From Azospirillaceae bacterium (lineage in GTDB: Bacteria > Pseudomonadota > Alphaproteobacteria > Azospirillales > Azospirillaceae): a DNA stretch of 64,000 nucleotides. Below, one piece after another: positions 16,178-26,864 of the stretch (the stretch's first letter is position 1; every line of letters begins with the position of its first letter). The stretch spans positions 1,325,501-1,389,500 of the forward strand of contig JAPWJW010000003.1 in the NCBI GenBank assembly GCA_028283825.1, written 5' to 3'. Both the position numbers and the translations under genes were made by a program. A model generated the notes under the pieces. That model searched no databases. It saw only the letters and a program-made list of their open reading frames with translations, and had not been told where the DNA came from.

Positions 16178-16963
16178 ATGACCCCGCCCACCTTCCTCAC
16201 CCTGGACGCGCTGGCCCGGCCGGGCATCCGCCATGGCTATTTCGGCCGGCGTGACGGCGTGTCCACCGGCCTTTATGCCGGGCGCAACGTCGGCTATGGC
16301 TCCAACGACGAGGTGGAACTGGTGCGGGAGAACCGGGCGCGTGTCACCCGGGACCTGGACCTGCCGGCCAAGGCGCTGGTCACCGTCCACCAGATCCACA
16401 GCCCCACCGTGGCGGTGGTGGACCAGCCCTGGCCGCGAGAGCAGGCGCCCCAGGCCGATGCCCTGGTCACCCGCCGCCCGGGCGTCGCGCTGGGCATCCT
16501 GACCGCCGATTGCGTGCCCGTGCTGTTCGCCGACCCGGCGGCGGGCGTGGTGGGCGCGGCACACGCCGGCTGGAAAGGCGCCTTCACCGGCGTGCTGGAG
16601 GCAACGGTGAAGGCCATGGCCGACCTGGGCGCCGACCCTGCCCGCATCGTCGCCGGCGTCGGCCCCCACATCGGACGTGACTCATATGAAGTGGGGCCGG
16701 AGTTCAAGGCCCGCTTCGTCGAGGCCGACGCCGCCAACGACCGCTTCTTCTCCCCCGGCCGGCGTCCCGATCACCCCCTGTTCGATATCGGCGCCTATGT
16801 CGGCCATCGCCTGGCGGGCATCGGCCTGGCCCAGGTGGTGCACACCGGCCATGATACGGTTGAGGAAGAGGATGAGTTCTTCAGCTATCGGCGCGCCACA
16901 CTGCGCAAGGAACCGGATTATGGCCGTCATATCAGTGTGATAGCACTGTCGCCCATCCCATGA
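16178..16963 (+). CDS. pgeF: Peptidoglycan editing factor / multicopper polyphenol-oxidase-like protein
   Basis: 261 residues of the YfiH/PgeF (laccase domain) family. Metal/catalytic motifs are intact: HQIHSP, ADALVTRRPGVALGILTADCVPVL (His/Cys site) and AAHAGWKG, then GPHIG and a C-terminal RRATLRKEPDYGR. Family members act as cytoplasmic enzymes that remove muropeptides with non-canonical residues, or as purine nucleoside phosphorylases. It starts six bases after the methyltransferase stop, continuing the lgt operon. The palindrome GTGGCGCATGCGCCAC follows the gene. Confidence 0.92.
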   Translation: MTPPTFLTLDALARPGIRHGYFGRRDGVSTGLYAGRNVGYGSNDEVELVRENRARVTRDLDLPAKALVTVHQIHSPTVAVVDQPWPREQAPQADALVTRRPGVALGILTADCVPVLFADPAAGVVGAAHAGWKGAFTGVLEATVKAMADLGADPARIVAGVGPHIGRDSYEVGPEFKARFVEADAANDRFFSPGRRPDHPLFDIGAYVGHRLAGIGLAQVVHTGHDTVEEEDEFFSYRRATLRKEPDYGRHISVIALSPIP

Positions 16964-16971
16964 GGCCAGCC

Positions 16972-16987
16972 GTGGCGCATGCGCCAC
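16972..16987. terminator. Hairpin after pgeF
   Basis: Perfect 16-bp palindrome GTGGCGCATGCGCCAC eight bases after the pgeF stop. No T-run, so termination is only probable. Confidence 0.35.
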
Positions 16988-17133
16988 ACCCGCCGTGTCG
17001 CGCATGCCCCCTGTGCCCTGGCGGCGGGGGGCGGCGGTTTACAGCCCAGGGTCCGCTTGATATGGTCCGCGCGCCTTTATGAAGGTATGAAGACGCTCTG
17101 GCGTCGCCCACTTCCTACTTAAAAGAGCGCGCC

Positions 17134-18066
<933 letters not shown>

Positions 18067-18094
18067 CGCTGAATTCAGCACCCGAAGTCTTAGG

Positions 18095-18122
18095 AAGGCG
18101 GCCACATGGCCGCCTTCTTGAC
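18095..18122 (+). terminator. Hairpin between prs and rplY
   Basis: AAGGCGGCC (18095-18103) and GGCCGCCTT (18108-18116) form a perfect 9-bp stem with loop ACAT, followed by a short T-rich run (CTTG). Likely terminator or attenuator before rplY. Confidence 0.6.
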
Positions 18123-18219
18123 TCTCCGGCTTGACTCTGGAGCCACGCGCGCATACACCCGCGCATTCCGACCGCGTCAGCACCCCTGGAGGCTGGCGCA
18201 TTTTCTTAAGGAGAGTACC

Positions 18220-18825
18220 ATGACCCAGATTATCGCGCTCGCCGCCGAGGCGCGGAACGGGGCAGGCAAGGGGACCGCCCGTCAGACCCGCCGCGATGGC
18301 CGCATCCCTGCCGTGATCTACGGCAACAAGGAAAAGCCGGTGACGATCTCCCTGGAGGCCGTCTTCTTCACCCGCGTTCTGCACAAGCCGGGCTTCTTCA
18401 CGCACCTGTACGACGTGACCGTCGATGGTGTGACCACCCGCACCCTGCCGCGCGACGTCCAGTTCGACCCGGTGACGGATCGTCCCCTGCACGTCGACTT
18501 CCTGCGCGTCAGCGACACCACCGAAATCGTGGTGAAGGTGCCGGTTGAGTTCACCGGTCACGAAGCCAGCCCGGGCCTGAAGCGCGGCGCGGTGCTGAAC
18601 ATCGTCCGCCACGAAGTGGAACTGCACGTCCGCGCCAACAACATTCCGGAGCACCTGACGGTGTCCCTGGATGGTGTCGACGTCGGCGCGTCCATCCACA
18701 TCAGCAGCGTGAAGCTGCCGGAAGGCGCCCGTCCGGTCATCGACCGCGACTTCACCATCGCCACCGTCGCCGCTCCCTCGGGCCTGAAGTCCGAAGAGAA
18801 CGCGGCCGCGGCTGCCGAGGCCTGA
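18220..18825 (+). CDS. rplY: 50S ribosomal protein bL25 (Ctc/TL5 form)
   Basis: 201 residues from ATG 18220, which has AAGGAGAG just upstream; earlier in-frame starts lack a binding site. The long Ctc-type form has an N-terminal 5S-rRNA-binding domain (NGAGKGTARQTRRDGRIPAVIYG) and a C-terminal beta domain (KVPVEFTGHEASPGLKRGA; HVRANNIPEHLTVSLD), then an Ala-rich tail. It binds 5S rRNA in the large subunit and is linked to stress tolerance. The arrangement prs-rplY-pth is widely conserved in bacteria. Confidence 0.96.
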   Translation: MTQIIALAAEARNGAGKGTARQTRRDGRIPAVIYGNKEKPVTISLEAVFFTRVLHKPGFFTHLYDVTVDGVTTRTLPRDVQFDPVTDRPLHVDFLRVSDTTEIVVKVPVEFTGHEASPGLKRGAVLNIVRHEVELHVRANNIPEHLTVSLDGVDVGASIHISSVKLPEGARPVIDRDFTIATVAAPSGLKSEENAAAAAEA

Positions 18826-18831
18826 TAAACG

Positions 18832-19452
18832 ATGCGGTTGGTGGTCGGCCTGGGCAATCCCGGCCCGGAATATGCCGGCCACCGCCACAACGTCGGCTTC
18901 ATGGCGGCGGACGAGCTCGCCCGCCGCCATCGGTTCGGCCCCTGGAAGAAACGCTTCCAGGGGCTGATCACCGAGGGGCAGATCGGCCCCGAAAAGATCT
19001 ACCTTTTAAAACCGCAGACCTTCATGAACCTGTCCGGCCAATCGGTCGGGGAGGCGATGCGCTTTTACAAGATGACGCCCGAGCAGGTTATCGTCCTCTA
19101 CGACGAGCTGGACCTGCCGCCCGGCAAACTGCGCGTCAAGAAGGCCGGCGGTGCCGGCGGCCACAACGGCATCCGTTCCATCGACGACCATATCGGCAAG
19201 GATTACTGGCGCGTGCGCCTGGGAATCGGCCATCCGGGCGACAAGAACCTGGTGCACGGCTGGGTGCTGTCCAACTTCGCCAAGGCCGACCAGACCTGGC
19301 TGCCGCCCTTCCTGGACGCCATCGTCGACGACTTCGCGCTCATGGCCGAAGGTGAATCCGAAAAATTCCAGAGCCGCATCGCCCTGGTGACCCAGCCGCC
19401 CAAGCCCAAGGCGGAAAAGCCGGCCAACGATAAGCAGGCCGGCCCGCGCTGA
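18832..19452 (+). CDS. pth: Peptidyl-tRNA hydrolase
   Basis: 206 residues. It releases tRNA from prematurely dropped peptidyl-tRNA in the cytoplasm. The family signatures are present: [23 protein letters not shown] with the catalytic His (HNVGF), [29 protein letters not shown] and RVRLGIGHP. It begins six bases after the rplY stop, so the two are co-transcribed. The 3' untranslated region carries copy 1 of the structured repeat (19487-19600). Confidence 0.97.
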   Translation: MRLVVGLGNPGPEYAGHRHNVGFMAADELARRHRFGPWKKRFQGLITEGQIGPEKIYLLKPQTFMNLSGQSVGEAMRFYKMTPEQVIVLYDELDLPPGKLRVKKAGGAGGHNGIRSIDDHIGKDYWRVRLGIGHPGDKNLVHGWVLSNFAKADQTWLPPFLDAIVDDFALMAEGESEKFQSRIALVTQPPKPKAEKPANDKQAGPR

Positions 19453-19486
19453 ACGGGCGGCCGCCGCCATCAACTCAAAGCATTTC

Positions 19487-19600
19487 AGCGGCAAAGCCGC
19501 TTAGCCCGCGACTGCGGGCGCCGGAGTTTTGCGGGGAGCGTCAGCGGACTGCAAAACGAGGACAGCCAAACGGCCGGAGGCCGCGCCCGGCGCCTGAGGG
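19487..19600 (+). repeat. Structured intergenic repeat, copy 1 (3' UTR of pth)
   Basis: Core at 19504-19600. Stem A GCCCGC-GACT-GCGGGC; closing stem GCCGG (19520) with CCGGC (19587); stem B GTTTTGC (19526) with GCAAAAC (19551); inner stem GC-GTCA-GC; stem C CGGCC-GGA-GGCCG (19571-19583); 3' end CTGAGGG. An accessory hairpin AGCGGC-AAA-GCCGCT lies just before it (19487-19501). It starts 34 nt after the pth stop, in the same orientation. Confidence 0.75.
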
Positions 19601-19607
19601 CCAAGCA

Positions 19608-19835
19608 TCAAGCCACGATATCCAGCAGGCGCTGGCTGTTCTCATCCACCGTCTTGGCCACCTTGGTCAGGGCCTTGAAGGTCAGGGCGTCGGTGCTGAG
19701 GCTGACCACGTCCGTCGGGTTCACGCCACCCTGTGACGACGCGATGGCCGTGGCGTCACGATCCACGCGGGCGCTGGCGTTCTGAAGCCCCTGGGTGATG
19801 GCGCTATAGGCGCTGGTGGCGGAAATGCTGCTCAT
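19608..19835 (-). CDS. Small flagellar rod/hook-like protein
   Basis: 75 residues. The N-terminus (SSISATSAYSAITQGLQNAS) and the C-terminus (LTKVAKTVDENSQRLLDIVA) resemble the paired terminal helices of flagellar rod and hook proteins, with almost nothing between them. Such short proteins are common and uncharacterised in alphaproteobacteria. No signal peptide. There are no flagellar genes nearby, so assignment to the flagellum rests only on the helix pattern. It converges on pth, and copy 1 of the structured repeat lies between them. Confidence 0.6.
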   Translation of the reverse strand: MSSISATSAYSAITQGLQNASARVDRDATAIASSQGGVNPTDVVSLSTDALTFKALTKVAKTVDENSQRLLDIVA

Positions 19836-19888
19836 GGCCTGGAATATAGCATCGACGCCGCGCCTGGACCAGGGGTGGACCCGCAGCC

Positions 19889-20443
19889 TCAGTTTTGCGG
19901 CGGCACCACCAGCAGAGTGACCGTGGCGGCCTGGCTGTTCGACACCTGTAACTGATAGGTGCCGGCGGCCAGGCCGAAATCCACCACCTTGTGGATGCCG
20001 GAACAGTTGGGGCCGTGACGGTGGCTGGTGGAGTCCAGCGACTTGGCCCCCGCTACCACATCGATCCAGGCCCCGCCGTCCAGCGCGATGCGATAGGGGC
20101 CGGCCACCGTCACCGTGAAGGCCACGATGCCGGCATAGGTCTTGTCCTCCGCCGGCTTGGGCGGGGCCACAGCCAGCGTCACATCTTCCTTGGGCGCCAG
20201 CGTCACCCGCGCCGGCGTGCCGGGCGTCACGGCAGGTACGGCGTCACCACCCTTGGCCGCAGTCACCGGCACGGCGGTCAGGCCCCAGGCCTTCAGATCC
20301 GCCGGCCATTCCACCGCGACGCCCTTGCAGGACGGATCGGTCGGCGCGGCCGCCTTTTCGGCCATGCCCTGGGGGACCGCCTGCGCCCACGCGGACGAGG
20401 CCGCCGTCAACCCGATCGCCAGAACCAACGCGCAGCGCTTCAT
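19889..20443 (-). CDS. Secreted beta-rich protein with HRHGPNCSGIHK motif, function unknown
   Basis: 184 residues from ATG 20443, where GGGAAGGGAAG provides a clear ribosome site. A signal peptide ends near SAWAQA. The mature protein looks beta-rich (AFTVTVAGPYRIALDGGAW; AGTYQLQVSN) and contains a conserved-looking stretch HRHGPNCSGIHK, with three His and one Cys that could bind metal. Similar proteins have sometimes been labelled homogentisate dioxygenase, but nothing here supports that enzyme. Periplasmic or extracellular. Divergent from the DUF2987-like gene. Confidence 0.65.
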   Translation of the reverse strand: MKRCALVLAIGLTAASSAWAQAVPQGMAEKAAAPTDPSCKGVAVEWPADLKAWGLTAVPVTAAKGGDAVPAVTPGTPARVTLAPKEDVTLAVAPPKPAEDKTYAGIVAFTVTVAGPYRIALDGGAWIDVVAGAKSLDSTSHRHGPNCSGIHKVVDFGLAAGTYQLQVSNSQAATVTLLVVPPQN

Positions 20444-20619
20444 CACCCGCTTCCCTTCCCCAATGCCAGCCACATCGCTGTATATCCGCTGATATAACGG
20501 CCCGACATGACACCCTGGCAAGGAAATCGGCGCGCCACCGATAATGGCAAGGGACAACCTTAGCGAAAAAACGCCGCCATCCGGCCCTATCCCCGCAGCA
20601 TCCCCACCCGGTACTATCC

Positions 20620-21435
20620 ATGCGGCCGATGGGGCTGTCTTTTGGGGAACTGGATATCTTGGCCAAGGATCCGCACGCGCGGCTGCGCGCCGCAACGCTC
20701 GCCACCGCTCTTTGCCTACTCGTGCCCCGCCTGGCCATGGCCCAGGCGGCGGAGCAGCCTGCCGCCGAGCCTGCCCAGGAAATGACGGTGACCGCCAAGC
20801 AGGAGTTCGGCCACACCTCCTACCGCGAATTGGCCGACACGCTGAAGGTGCTGGACCAGCTGGGGAACAACGGCCATCACCTGCGCCTGGCGCTGAAGGT
20901 GATGTTCCAGGAGGGAAAGACCGGCCCCCAGCCCATCGAAATCTGGGCGGTGCATGATGGCCGGGAAGAAGCGATCGAATCCACCCCCGACGGCTATTTC
21001 CACCTGCCCTACCGGCCCGATTGGGCGGCGGCGGATGCCAAGCTGGTCAGCAACCAGGCCAAGGACACGCTGAGGGCGCATCTGGCGCTGGAGGTGGAAA
21101 CCGAAGACGGCCAGCCGGTGCCCTATGTCGAACTGCGCCAGGGCGCCAAGCTGCTGGACCGGGCGATCGAAGAATTCGTCGGCCCGGTGATGGGCTTCAT
21201 CGTGCCGGGCATCGACCAGTTCACCTTCAGATGCGGACCGGAGGACCATTGCCACGTCACCGCCAGCCTGGACAGTGGCGACGCGCTGGAGGCCGACGAC
21301 AAGGGCCAACCCATCCTGGAATTCAGCCGCAAGCTGGAACGCCGCAACCCCGGCCTGCGCCTGGCCGTCGCGGCCGACGAGGGCACGACCGGTCCCACCC
21401 ATCTCTACGCCGTGCCGGTGGCGCATCTGTTCTGA
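20620..21435 (+). CDS. Exported DUF2987-like protein
   Basis: Up to 271 residues from ATG 20620. The true start is uncertain because no ribosome site is clear and the hydrophobic signal segment (LATALCLLVPRLAMAQA) begins only at about residue 26. The body resembles DUF2987 proteins: YRELADTLKVLDQLGNNGHH, FHLPYRPDW, then PVMGFIVPGIDQFTF. These are periplasmic proteins of unknown role. Divergent from the secreted beta-rich protein; followed closely by the convergent toxin gene of TA module 2. Confidence 0.6.
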   Translation: MRPMGLSFGELDILAKDPHARLRAATLATALCLLVPRLAMAQAAEQPAAEPAQEMTVTAKQEFGHTSYRELADTLKVLDQLGNNGHHLRLALKVMFQEGKTGPQPIEIWAVHDGREEAIESTPDGYFHLPYRPDWAAADAKLVSNQAKDTLRAHLALEVETEDGQPVPYVELRQGAKLLDRAIEEFVGPVMGFIVPGIDQFTFRCGPEDHCHVTASLDSGDALEADDKGQPILEFSRKLERRNPGLRLAVAADEGTTGPTHLYAVPVAHLF

Positions 21436-21459
21436 GACCTGGCACCCGACGCGGACATG

Positions 21460-21768
21460 TCAATCCGGCGTGCGTGGATATCTGCCCGGGATGTCGGCCG
21501 TCTCATCAAAAAGGGCGAGAACCAGCGGCGGCTGGGCGCGATAGGCAAACCAGTAGCGGTGCACCTTGATCCAAGCCACATCGGCCTGAGTCAGCCATGG
21601 GTAAGGCCGTGGTGCCGGCAGGCCCTTGGCCGGCTCGTTCAGGATGAAACGCTCAGCCTCATCCACAGCGTCCGCCAGTTTCTCCAGGGCCTGCAGCCAC
21701 AACCGCTCTTCAAAATAGTCCTGAAGGGACGCGAGTTGGGCCTCGGCCTCAGCGGAGAAGTGGATCAA
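21460..21768 (-). CDS. RelE/ParE-type toxin (TA module 2)
   Basis: 102 residues, clearly related to the toxin at 413-709: both contain GLPAPRPYP, an aromatic strand YWxAYxAxP and ADIPxR at the end. ParE/RelE fold with N-terminal helices (FSAEAEAQLASLQDYFEERL). The ATG overlaps the antitoxin stop by four bases. The target (gyrase or mRNA) is not predictable. The shared features with module 1 suggest that one arose from the other or that both belong to one local family. Confidence 0.78.
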   Translation of the reverse strand: MIHFSAEAEAQLASLQDYFEERLWLQALEKLADAVDEAERFILNEPAKGLPAPRPYPWLTQADVAWIKVHRYWFAYRAQPPLVLALFDETADIPGRYPRTPD

Positions 21769-21974
21769 CGCCGGACGGGGCCGCGCTCGGCGGCATAAGC
21801 GTCCGCCTCTTCCGACCGCGCTTTCAACCGGGCAATGCCCTCGCGCAGACGGGCCCGCACGGTCTCAGCCGGAACGACCCTGCCGGCAGCGACATCAGCC
21901 TCGGCGCGCGCCAAGGATTCGCCCCACGCGCGGGCGATATGGTTCATGCGGTCCTGATCGGAGCGTTCGGTCAT
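21765..21974 (-). CDS. Antitoxin of TA module 2
   Basis: 69 residues if started at ATG 21974, or 60 from ATG 21947, which has AGGA five bases upstream and may be the real start. It is a charged helical protein (AEADVAAGRVVPAETVRARL, then REGIARLKARSEEADAY) with the same spacing of V-P-x-E-x-V-x-A-x-L-R as the antitoxin at 706-900. It overlaps the toxin by four bases. Expected to bind and neutralise the toxin. No DNA-binding domain is evident. Confidence 0.65.
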   Translation of the reverse strand: MTERSDQDRMNHIARAWGESLARAEADVAAGRVVPAETVRARLREGIARLKARSEEADAYAAERGPVRR

Positions 21975-22067
21975 AAAGGAATGATAGAGGGATTGGCTCC
22001 CGGAATCCATCAACCTTGAGTTAGGGGCGGGACCTTGCGATCCCACCCCCATCCTCAATCAAGGCCC

Positions 22068-23519
22068 TCAAACGAAGCCGTTGTCCTTGGCGACCTTGGC
22101 GTACCAGTGGCCGCTGTCCTTGATGGTGCGCTTCTGGTTGTTGGCATAATCGACGTAGACCAGGCCGAAACGCTGGGTGTAGCCCTGCGCCCATTCGAAA
22201 TTGTCCATCATGCTCCACGCGTGGTAGGCGCGGACGGGGGCGCCGTCCTTGATGGCACGGGACAAGGCGGCGAAGTAGGCCTTCATGTAGGTGATGCGCG
22301 CCTCGTCCTTCACGTGGCCGTTCACCAGCGGCGTGTTGTAGGAGGCGCCGCTTTCCGTGATCTCGATCGGGCGGTTGCCCACCACCTTGGCCATGCGCAC
22401 CAGGGTGTCGTGGAAACCGTCGGGATCGATGTCCCAGCCGATGTCGGTCTTGGCGTGCGGCCCCTCGCCCCACTGGTGGTCGGTGTTCAGACCGGGGACG
22501 CCATTGCCCTCGGGCTTATCCGCCACCACCCAGCGGGTGTAGTAGTTGAGGCCGACGAAATCGTAGTCGCCGCGCATGGTCTTCTCGTCGCCCGATTGGA
22601 AGCCCAGCAGGGCGTCGCGCTGGTCGGCCGGCAGCACGTCGGGGTAGGTGCCGTCCAGCACCGGCTGCAGGAACCACAGGTTCAGGAAGCGGTGATACCG
22701 CTCGGCCGCGGCCTTGTCGGCTTCGCTGTCGGTGCGTGGCACCATGTTGGCGACGTCGCAGACGCTGCCGACCTCCAGCTTCGGGTCCACCGCCTTCAGG
22801 GCGCGGAAGGCCTTGCCCTGGCTGAGATTCACCACGTGAGTGGCCTTCAGCATCTGCAGCGGGTCCTTGTGACCCGGCGCGAAGATGCCTTCCCAATAGC
22901 CCAGGTGGGTGAAGGTCTTGGGCTCGTTCAGGATGGCCCAATGCTTGATGCGGTCGCCCAGGGCGCGGCCCATGATGTCGGCATATTCGGCCAGGCGGTC
23001 GGCGGTGTCACGGTTGGTCCAGCCGCCGGCGTCATCCAGGGGCTGGGGCAGGTCCCAGTGGTAGAGCGTGACCAGCGGGCGGGCGCCCGCCTCCAGCGTC
23101 GCGTCGGTCAGGCGCTTGTAATAGTCCAGGCCGGCCTGGTTGACCGCCCCCTTGCCGTCCGGCTGCACCCGCGACCAGGCGATGGAGTAACGATAGCTCT
23201 TCAGGTTCAGCTGGCGGATGAGGGCCGCGTCTTCCCGGTACTTGTGATAGCTGTCGCAGGCGACGTCGCCCGTGTCGTTGTTCTTGATACGGCCGGGCTG
23301 GCGCACAAAGGTGTCCCAGATGGACGGGCCCTTGCCATCGGCGTTCCAGCCGCCTTCCACCTGGTACGCGGCGGTGGCCGCCCCCCACAGGAAGTCCTTG
23401 GGAAAGTCCACCTTGGCGGCCTTGGCGGCGGCGAAGGCCATGCGCCCGGTCATCCCCCCGGCAGCGCCCAGGGCGGCCATGGCGGCCGTGCCCTGTAGCA
23501 GGGCGCGACGATTGATCAT
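22068..23519 (-). CDS. Tat-exported GH1 beta-glucosidase
   Basis: 483 residues. It begins with a twin-arginine signal (NRRALLQGTAAMAALGAAGG), unusual because most GH1 enzymes are cytoplasmic. The GH1 barrel is intact: FLWGAATAAYQVEG, the acid/base Glu199 in LNEP, NYYTRW, and the nucleophile Glu389 in ITESG (canonical ITENG, with Ser for Asn). It should cleave beta-linked glucosides or cellobiose in the periplasm. No transporter or regulator gene is adjacent. The upstream 478 bp are non-coding. Confidence 0.93.
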   Translation of the reverse strand: MINRRALLQGTAAMAALGAAGGMTGRMAFAAAKAAKVDFPKDFLWGAATAAYQVEGGWNADGKGPSIWDTFVRQPGRIKNNDTGDVACDSYHKYREDAALIRQLNLKSYRYSIAWSRVQPDGKGAVNQAGLDYYKRLTDATLEAGARPLVTLYHWDLPQPLDDAGGWTNRDTADRLAEYADIMGRALGDRIKHWAILNEPKTFTHLGYWEGIFAPGHKDPLQMLKATHVVNLSQGKAFRALKAVDPKLEVGSVCDVANMVPRTDSEADKAAAERYHRFLNLWFLQPVLDGTYPDVLPADQRDALLGFQSGDEKTMRGDYDFVGLNYYTRWVVADKPEGNGVPGLNTDHQWGEGPHAKTDIGWDIDPDGFHDTLVRMAKVVGNRPIEITESGASYNTPLVNGHVKDEARITYMKAYFAALSRAIKDGAPVRAYHAWSMMDNFEWAQGYTQRFGLVYVDYANNQKRTIKDSGHWYAKVAKDNGFV

Positions 23520-23997
23520 GCTGTCTACACTCCGTTCCTAGTGGCGCCTCATCCCCCCGGTTCCCCGCCTATGGGCGCTCATCCCACCACGGATCCGGTA
23601 TCGGCTGTCAGGCAAGGCCAGGGCGTGCGCCGGTGTATGCGGTTCCACACGAGTGGGAACGGTACCCAGCTTTGGTTTTTGTCATGCCCTTCCTCCCGGA
23701 ACGACTTGTAACCCATCACGGACAACGCTGTCACACGCGATGTGACCGCTAGCACGCCGGAAGATGCCCTTGTCCGATGGGCTTATATTTAACAATCCCG
23801 TCTTGGAAATTTAATTGCCTGCGCATGGCACCTTTGTGAAAGAGGTGTCTGCATCACGTGGCGTGAAGGTTGTACACGCTTCCGGCCTTATGCATTAATC
23901 TCGCGACTGAATTTGGGGAAAGACCGCACATGACCCTGCCGGGTTCGCCTCGCATCGTCTTCTTGGGGAATCTACCCCTTTGGTGTGGAGGGGACCG
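23520..23997. other. Divergent intergenic region between GH1 gene and cysT
   Basis: 478 bases without a credible gene. GC falls sharply at about 23780-23900. An imperfect dyad with arms GTTCCAC and GTGGGAAC lies near 23642-23660 on the GH1 side. The AT-rich part probably contains the promoter of the cys operon. The sequence TGTGACCGCTAGCA (23741-23754) only weakly resembles a LacI-type site. No terminator or RNA gene was recognised. Confidence 0.4.
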
Positions 23998-24873
23998 GTG
24001 ACGGCCGCGGCGGCGGCCACCGGGGCCAAGGGCGCTCGCCGGGGTCAGGGTTTCCTCGCCCCCACCATCCTGCCGGGTTTCGGCACGGCCTTCGGTTTCA
24101 CCCTTTTCTACCTGTGCCTGATCGTCCTGATCCCGCTGGGCCACATGGCATTGGTGGCGGCCGGTGTGGGCTGGACCAAGTTCTGGTCCATCACCCTGGC
24201 GCCGCGCGTACTGCACGCCTTCTACATCAGTTTCGGCTGCGCGTTCGTGGCGGCCCTGGTCAACGCCGTGTTCGGCCTGATCGTGGCCTGGGTACTGGTG
24301 CGTTATCGCTTCCCCGGCCGGCGCATCATCGACGCCATGGTCGACCTGCCCTTCGCCCTGCCCACGTCGGTCGCCGGCATCGCCCTGACGGCGATCTACG
24401 CCCCCAACGGCTGGATCGGTTCCTTCGCCAAGGCGGCGGGGTTCAAGATCGCCTTCACGCCGCTGGGCATCGTCATCGCCCTGGTGTTCGTCGGCCTGCC
24501 CTTCATCGTGCGCACGGTGGAACCGGTGCTGCAGGATCTGGATGCCGAGGTTGAGGAGGCGGCGGCCTCATTGGGCGCCACCCGCTGGCAGACCTTCACC
24601 AAGGTGCTGCTGCCCGCCATCCTGCCGGCGCTGCTGACCGGCATCGCCCTGGCTTTCGCCCGCGGCGTGGGCGAATACGGTTCCGTCATCTTCATCGCCG
24701 GCAACATCCCGGCGGTGTCGGAGATCGTGCCCCTGCTGATCGTGGCGCGGCTGGAACAGTTCGACTACGCCGGCGCCACGGTCATCGCCACGGCCATGCT
24801 GGCCGTCTCCTTCCTCATGCTGCTGGGCATCAATTTCCTGCAGCGCTGGACCCGGTCGCGCCATGCCCGCTGA
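23998..24873 (+). CDS. cysT: Sulfate/thiosulfate ABC transporter permease CysT
   Basis: 291 residues from GTG 23998, which follows GGAGGGGACCG; a TTG at 23980 would overlap that site. Six membrane helices and the permease EAA loop [21 protein letters not shown], which docks on CysA. It forms the channel with CysW for uptake of sulfate and thiosulfate across the inner membrane. It overlaps cysW by 11 bases, and cysA follows. The operon contains no periplasmic binding protein gene (sbp or cysP), which must be encoded elsewhere. Confidence 0.93.
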   Translation: MTAAAAATGAKGARRGQGFLAPTILPGFGTAFGFTLFYLCLIVLIPLGHMALVAAGVGWTKFWSITLAPRVLHAFYISFGCAFVAALVNAVFGLIVAWVLVRYRFPGRRIIDAMVDLPFALPTSVAGIALTAIYAPNGWIGSFAKAAGFKIAFTPLGIVIALVFVGLPFIVRTVEPVLQDLDAEVEEAAASLGATRWQTFTKVLLPAILPALLTGIALAFARGVGEYGSVIFIAGNIPAVSEIVPLLIVARLEQFDYAGATVIATAMLAVSFLMLLGINFLQRWTRSRHAR

Positions 24874-25720
24874 TCCCCATACCCGCCGCCCCGCCGTGGG
24901 CGAGGGCCCGCTGCTGCGGGCGGGCCTGATCGTCGTGGCCATCCTGTTCCTGGCGGCCTTCCTGGCCCTGCCGCTGGCGTCCGTCTTCACCCAGGCCCTG
25001 GCCAAGGGTGTGGGCGCCTATTTCAAGGGACTGACCGATCCCGACGCCTTTTCCGCCGTCAAGCTGACCCTGCTGGTGGCCGTCATCGCCGTGCCGCTGA
25101 ACCTGGTGTTCGGCGTGGCTGCCAGCTGGGCCATCGCCAAGTTCCAGTTCCGGGGCAAAAGCTTCCTGCTGGCCCTGATCGACCTGCCCTTCTCCGTCTC
25201 GCCCGTCATCTCGGGCCTGGTCTATGTGCTGCTGTTCGGGCTGCACGGATCGCTGGGTCCCTGGCTGCGCGACCATGATGTCCAGATCATCTTCGCCGTG
25301 CCCGGCGTGGTGCTGGCCACCGTGTTCGTCACCTTCCCCTTCGTGGCGCGCGAACTGATCCCCCTGATGCAGGAACAGGGCGTGGAGGATGAGGAGGCCG
25401 CGATCGTGCTGGGCGCCAGCGGCTGGCAGACCTTCCGCATGGTGACCCTGCCCAACATCCGCTGGGGCCTGCTGTACGGCGTGCTGTTGTGCAACGCCCG
25501 CGCCATGGGCGAATTCGGCGCCGTGTCGGTGGTGTCCGGCCACATTCGGGGCAAGACCAACACCATGCCCCTGCATGTCGAGATTCTGTACAACGAATAC
25601 AATTTCGTGGCCGCCTTCGCGGTGGCCTCGCTGCTGGCGCTGCTGGCGCTGGTCACCCTGGCGGCCAAGGCGGCCCTGGAATGGCGCTTCGCCGACCAGA
25701 TCGCCGCCGCGAAGCGCTGA
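24863..25720 (+). CDS. cysW: Sulfate/thiosulfate ABC transporter permease CysW
   Basis: 285 residues, starting inside the end of cysT (11-base overlap). Six predicted TM helices, and the EAA motif [20 protein letters not shown] contacts the ATPase. The family feature [20 protein letters not shown], typical of CysW, separates it from CysT. Partner of CysT in the membrane. Tightly spaced with cysA (38 bases), so one transcription unit. Confidence 0.94.
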   Translation: MPADPHTRRPAVGEGPLLRAGLIVVAILFLAAFLALPLASVFTQALAKGVGAYFKGLTDPDAFSAVKLTLLVAVIAVPLNLVFGVAASWAIAKFQFRGKSFLLALIDLPFSVSPVISGLVYVLLFGLHGSLGPWLRDHDVQIIFAVPGVVLATVFVTFPFVARELIPLMQEQGVEDEEAAIVLGASGWQTFRMVTLPNIRWGLLYGVLLCNARAMGEFGAVSVVSGHIRGKTNTMPLHVEILYNEYNFVAAFAVASLLALLALVTLAAKAALEWRFADQIAAAKR

Positions 25721-25758
25721 GGCGGCGACAATGAAGAACCAAAGAACGGGCGGCGCGC

Positions 25759-26826
<1,068 letters not shown>

Positions 26827-26864
26827 GGACCAGGGGCTGACGGCACTTTTTGAGGCGTTCGATC

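Noticed and set aside
23741-23754. TGTGACCGCTAGCA as a LacI site for the GH1 gene
   Set aside because: Only 11 of 14 bases match the site before the alpha-galactosidase, the dyad is imperfect and it is over 200 bp from the start.
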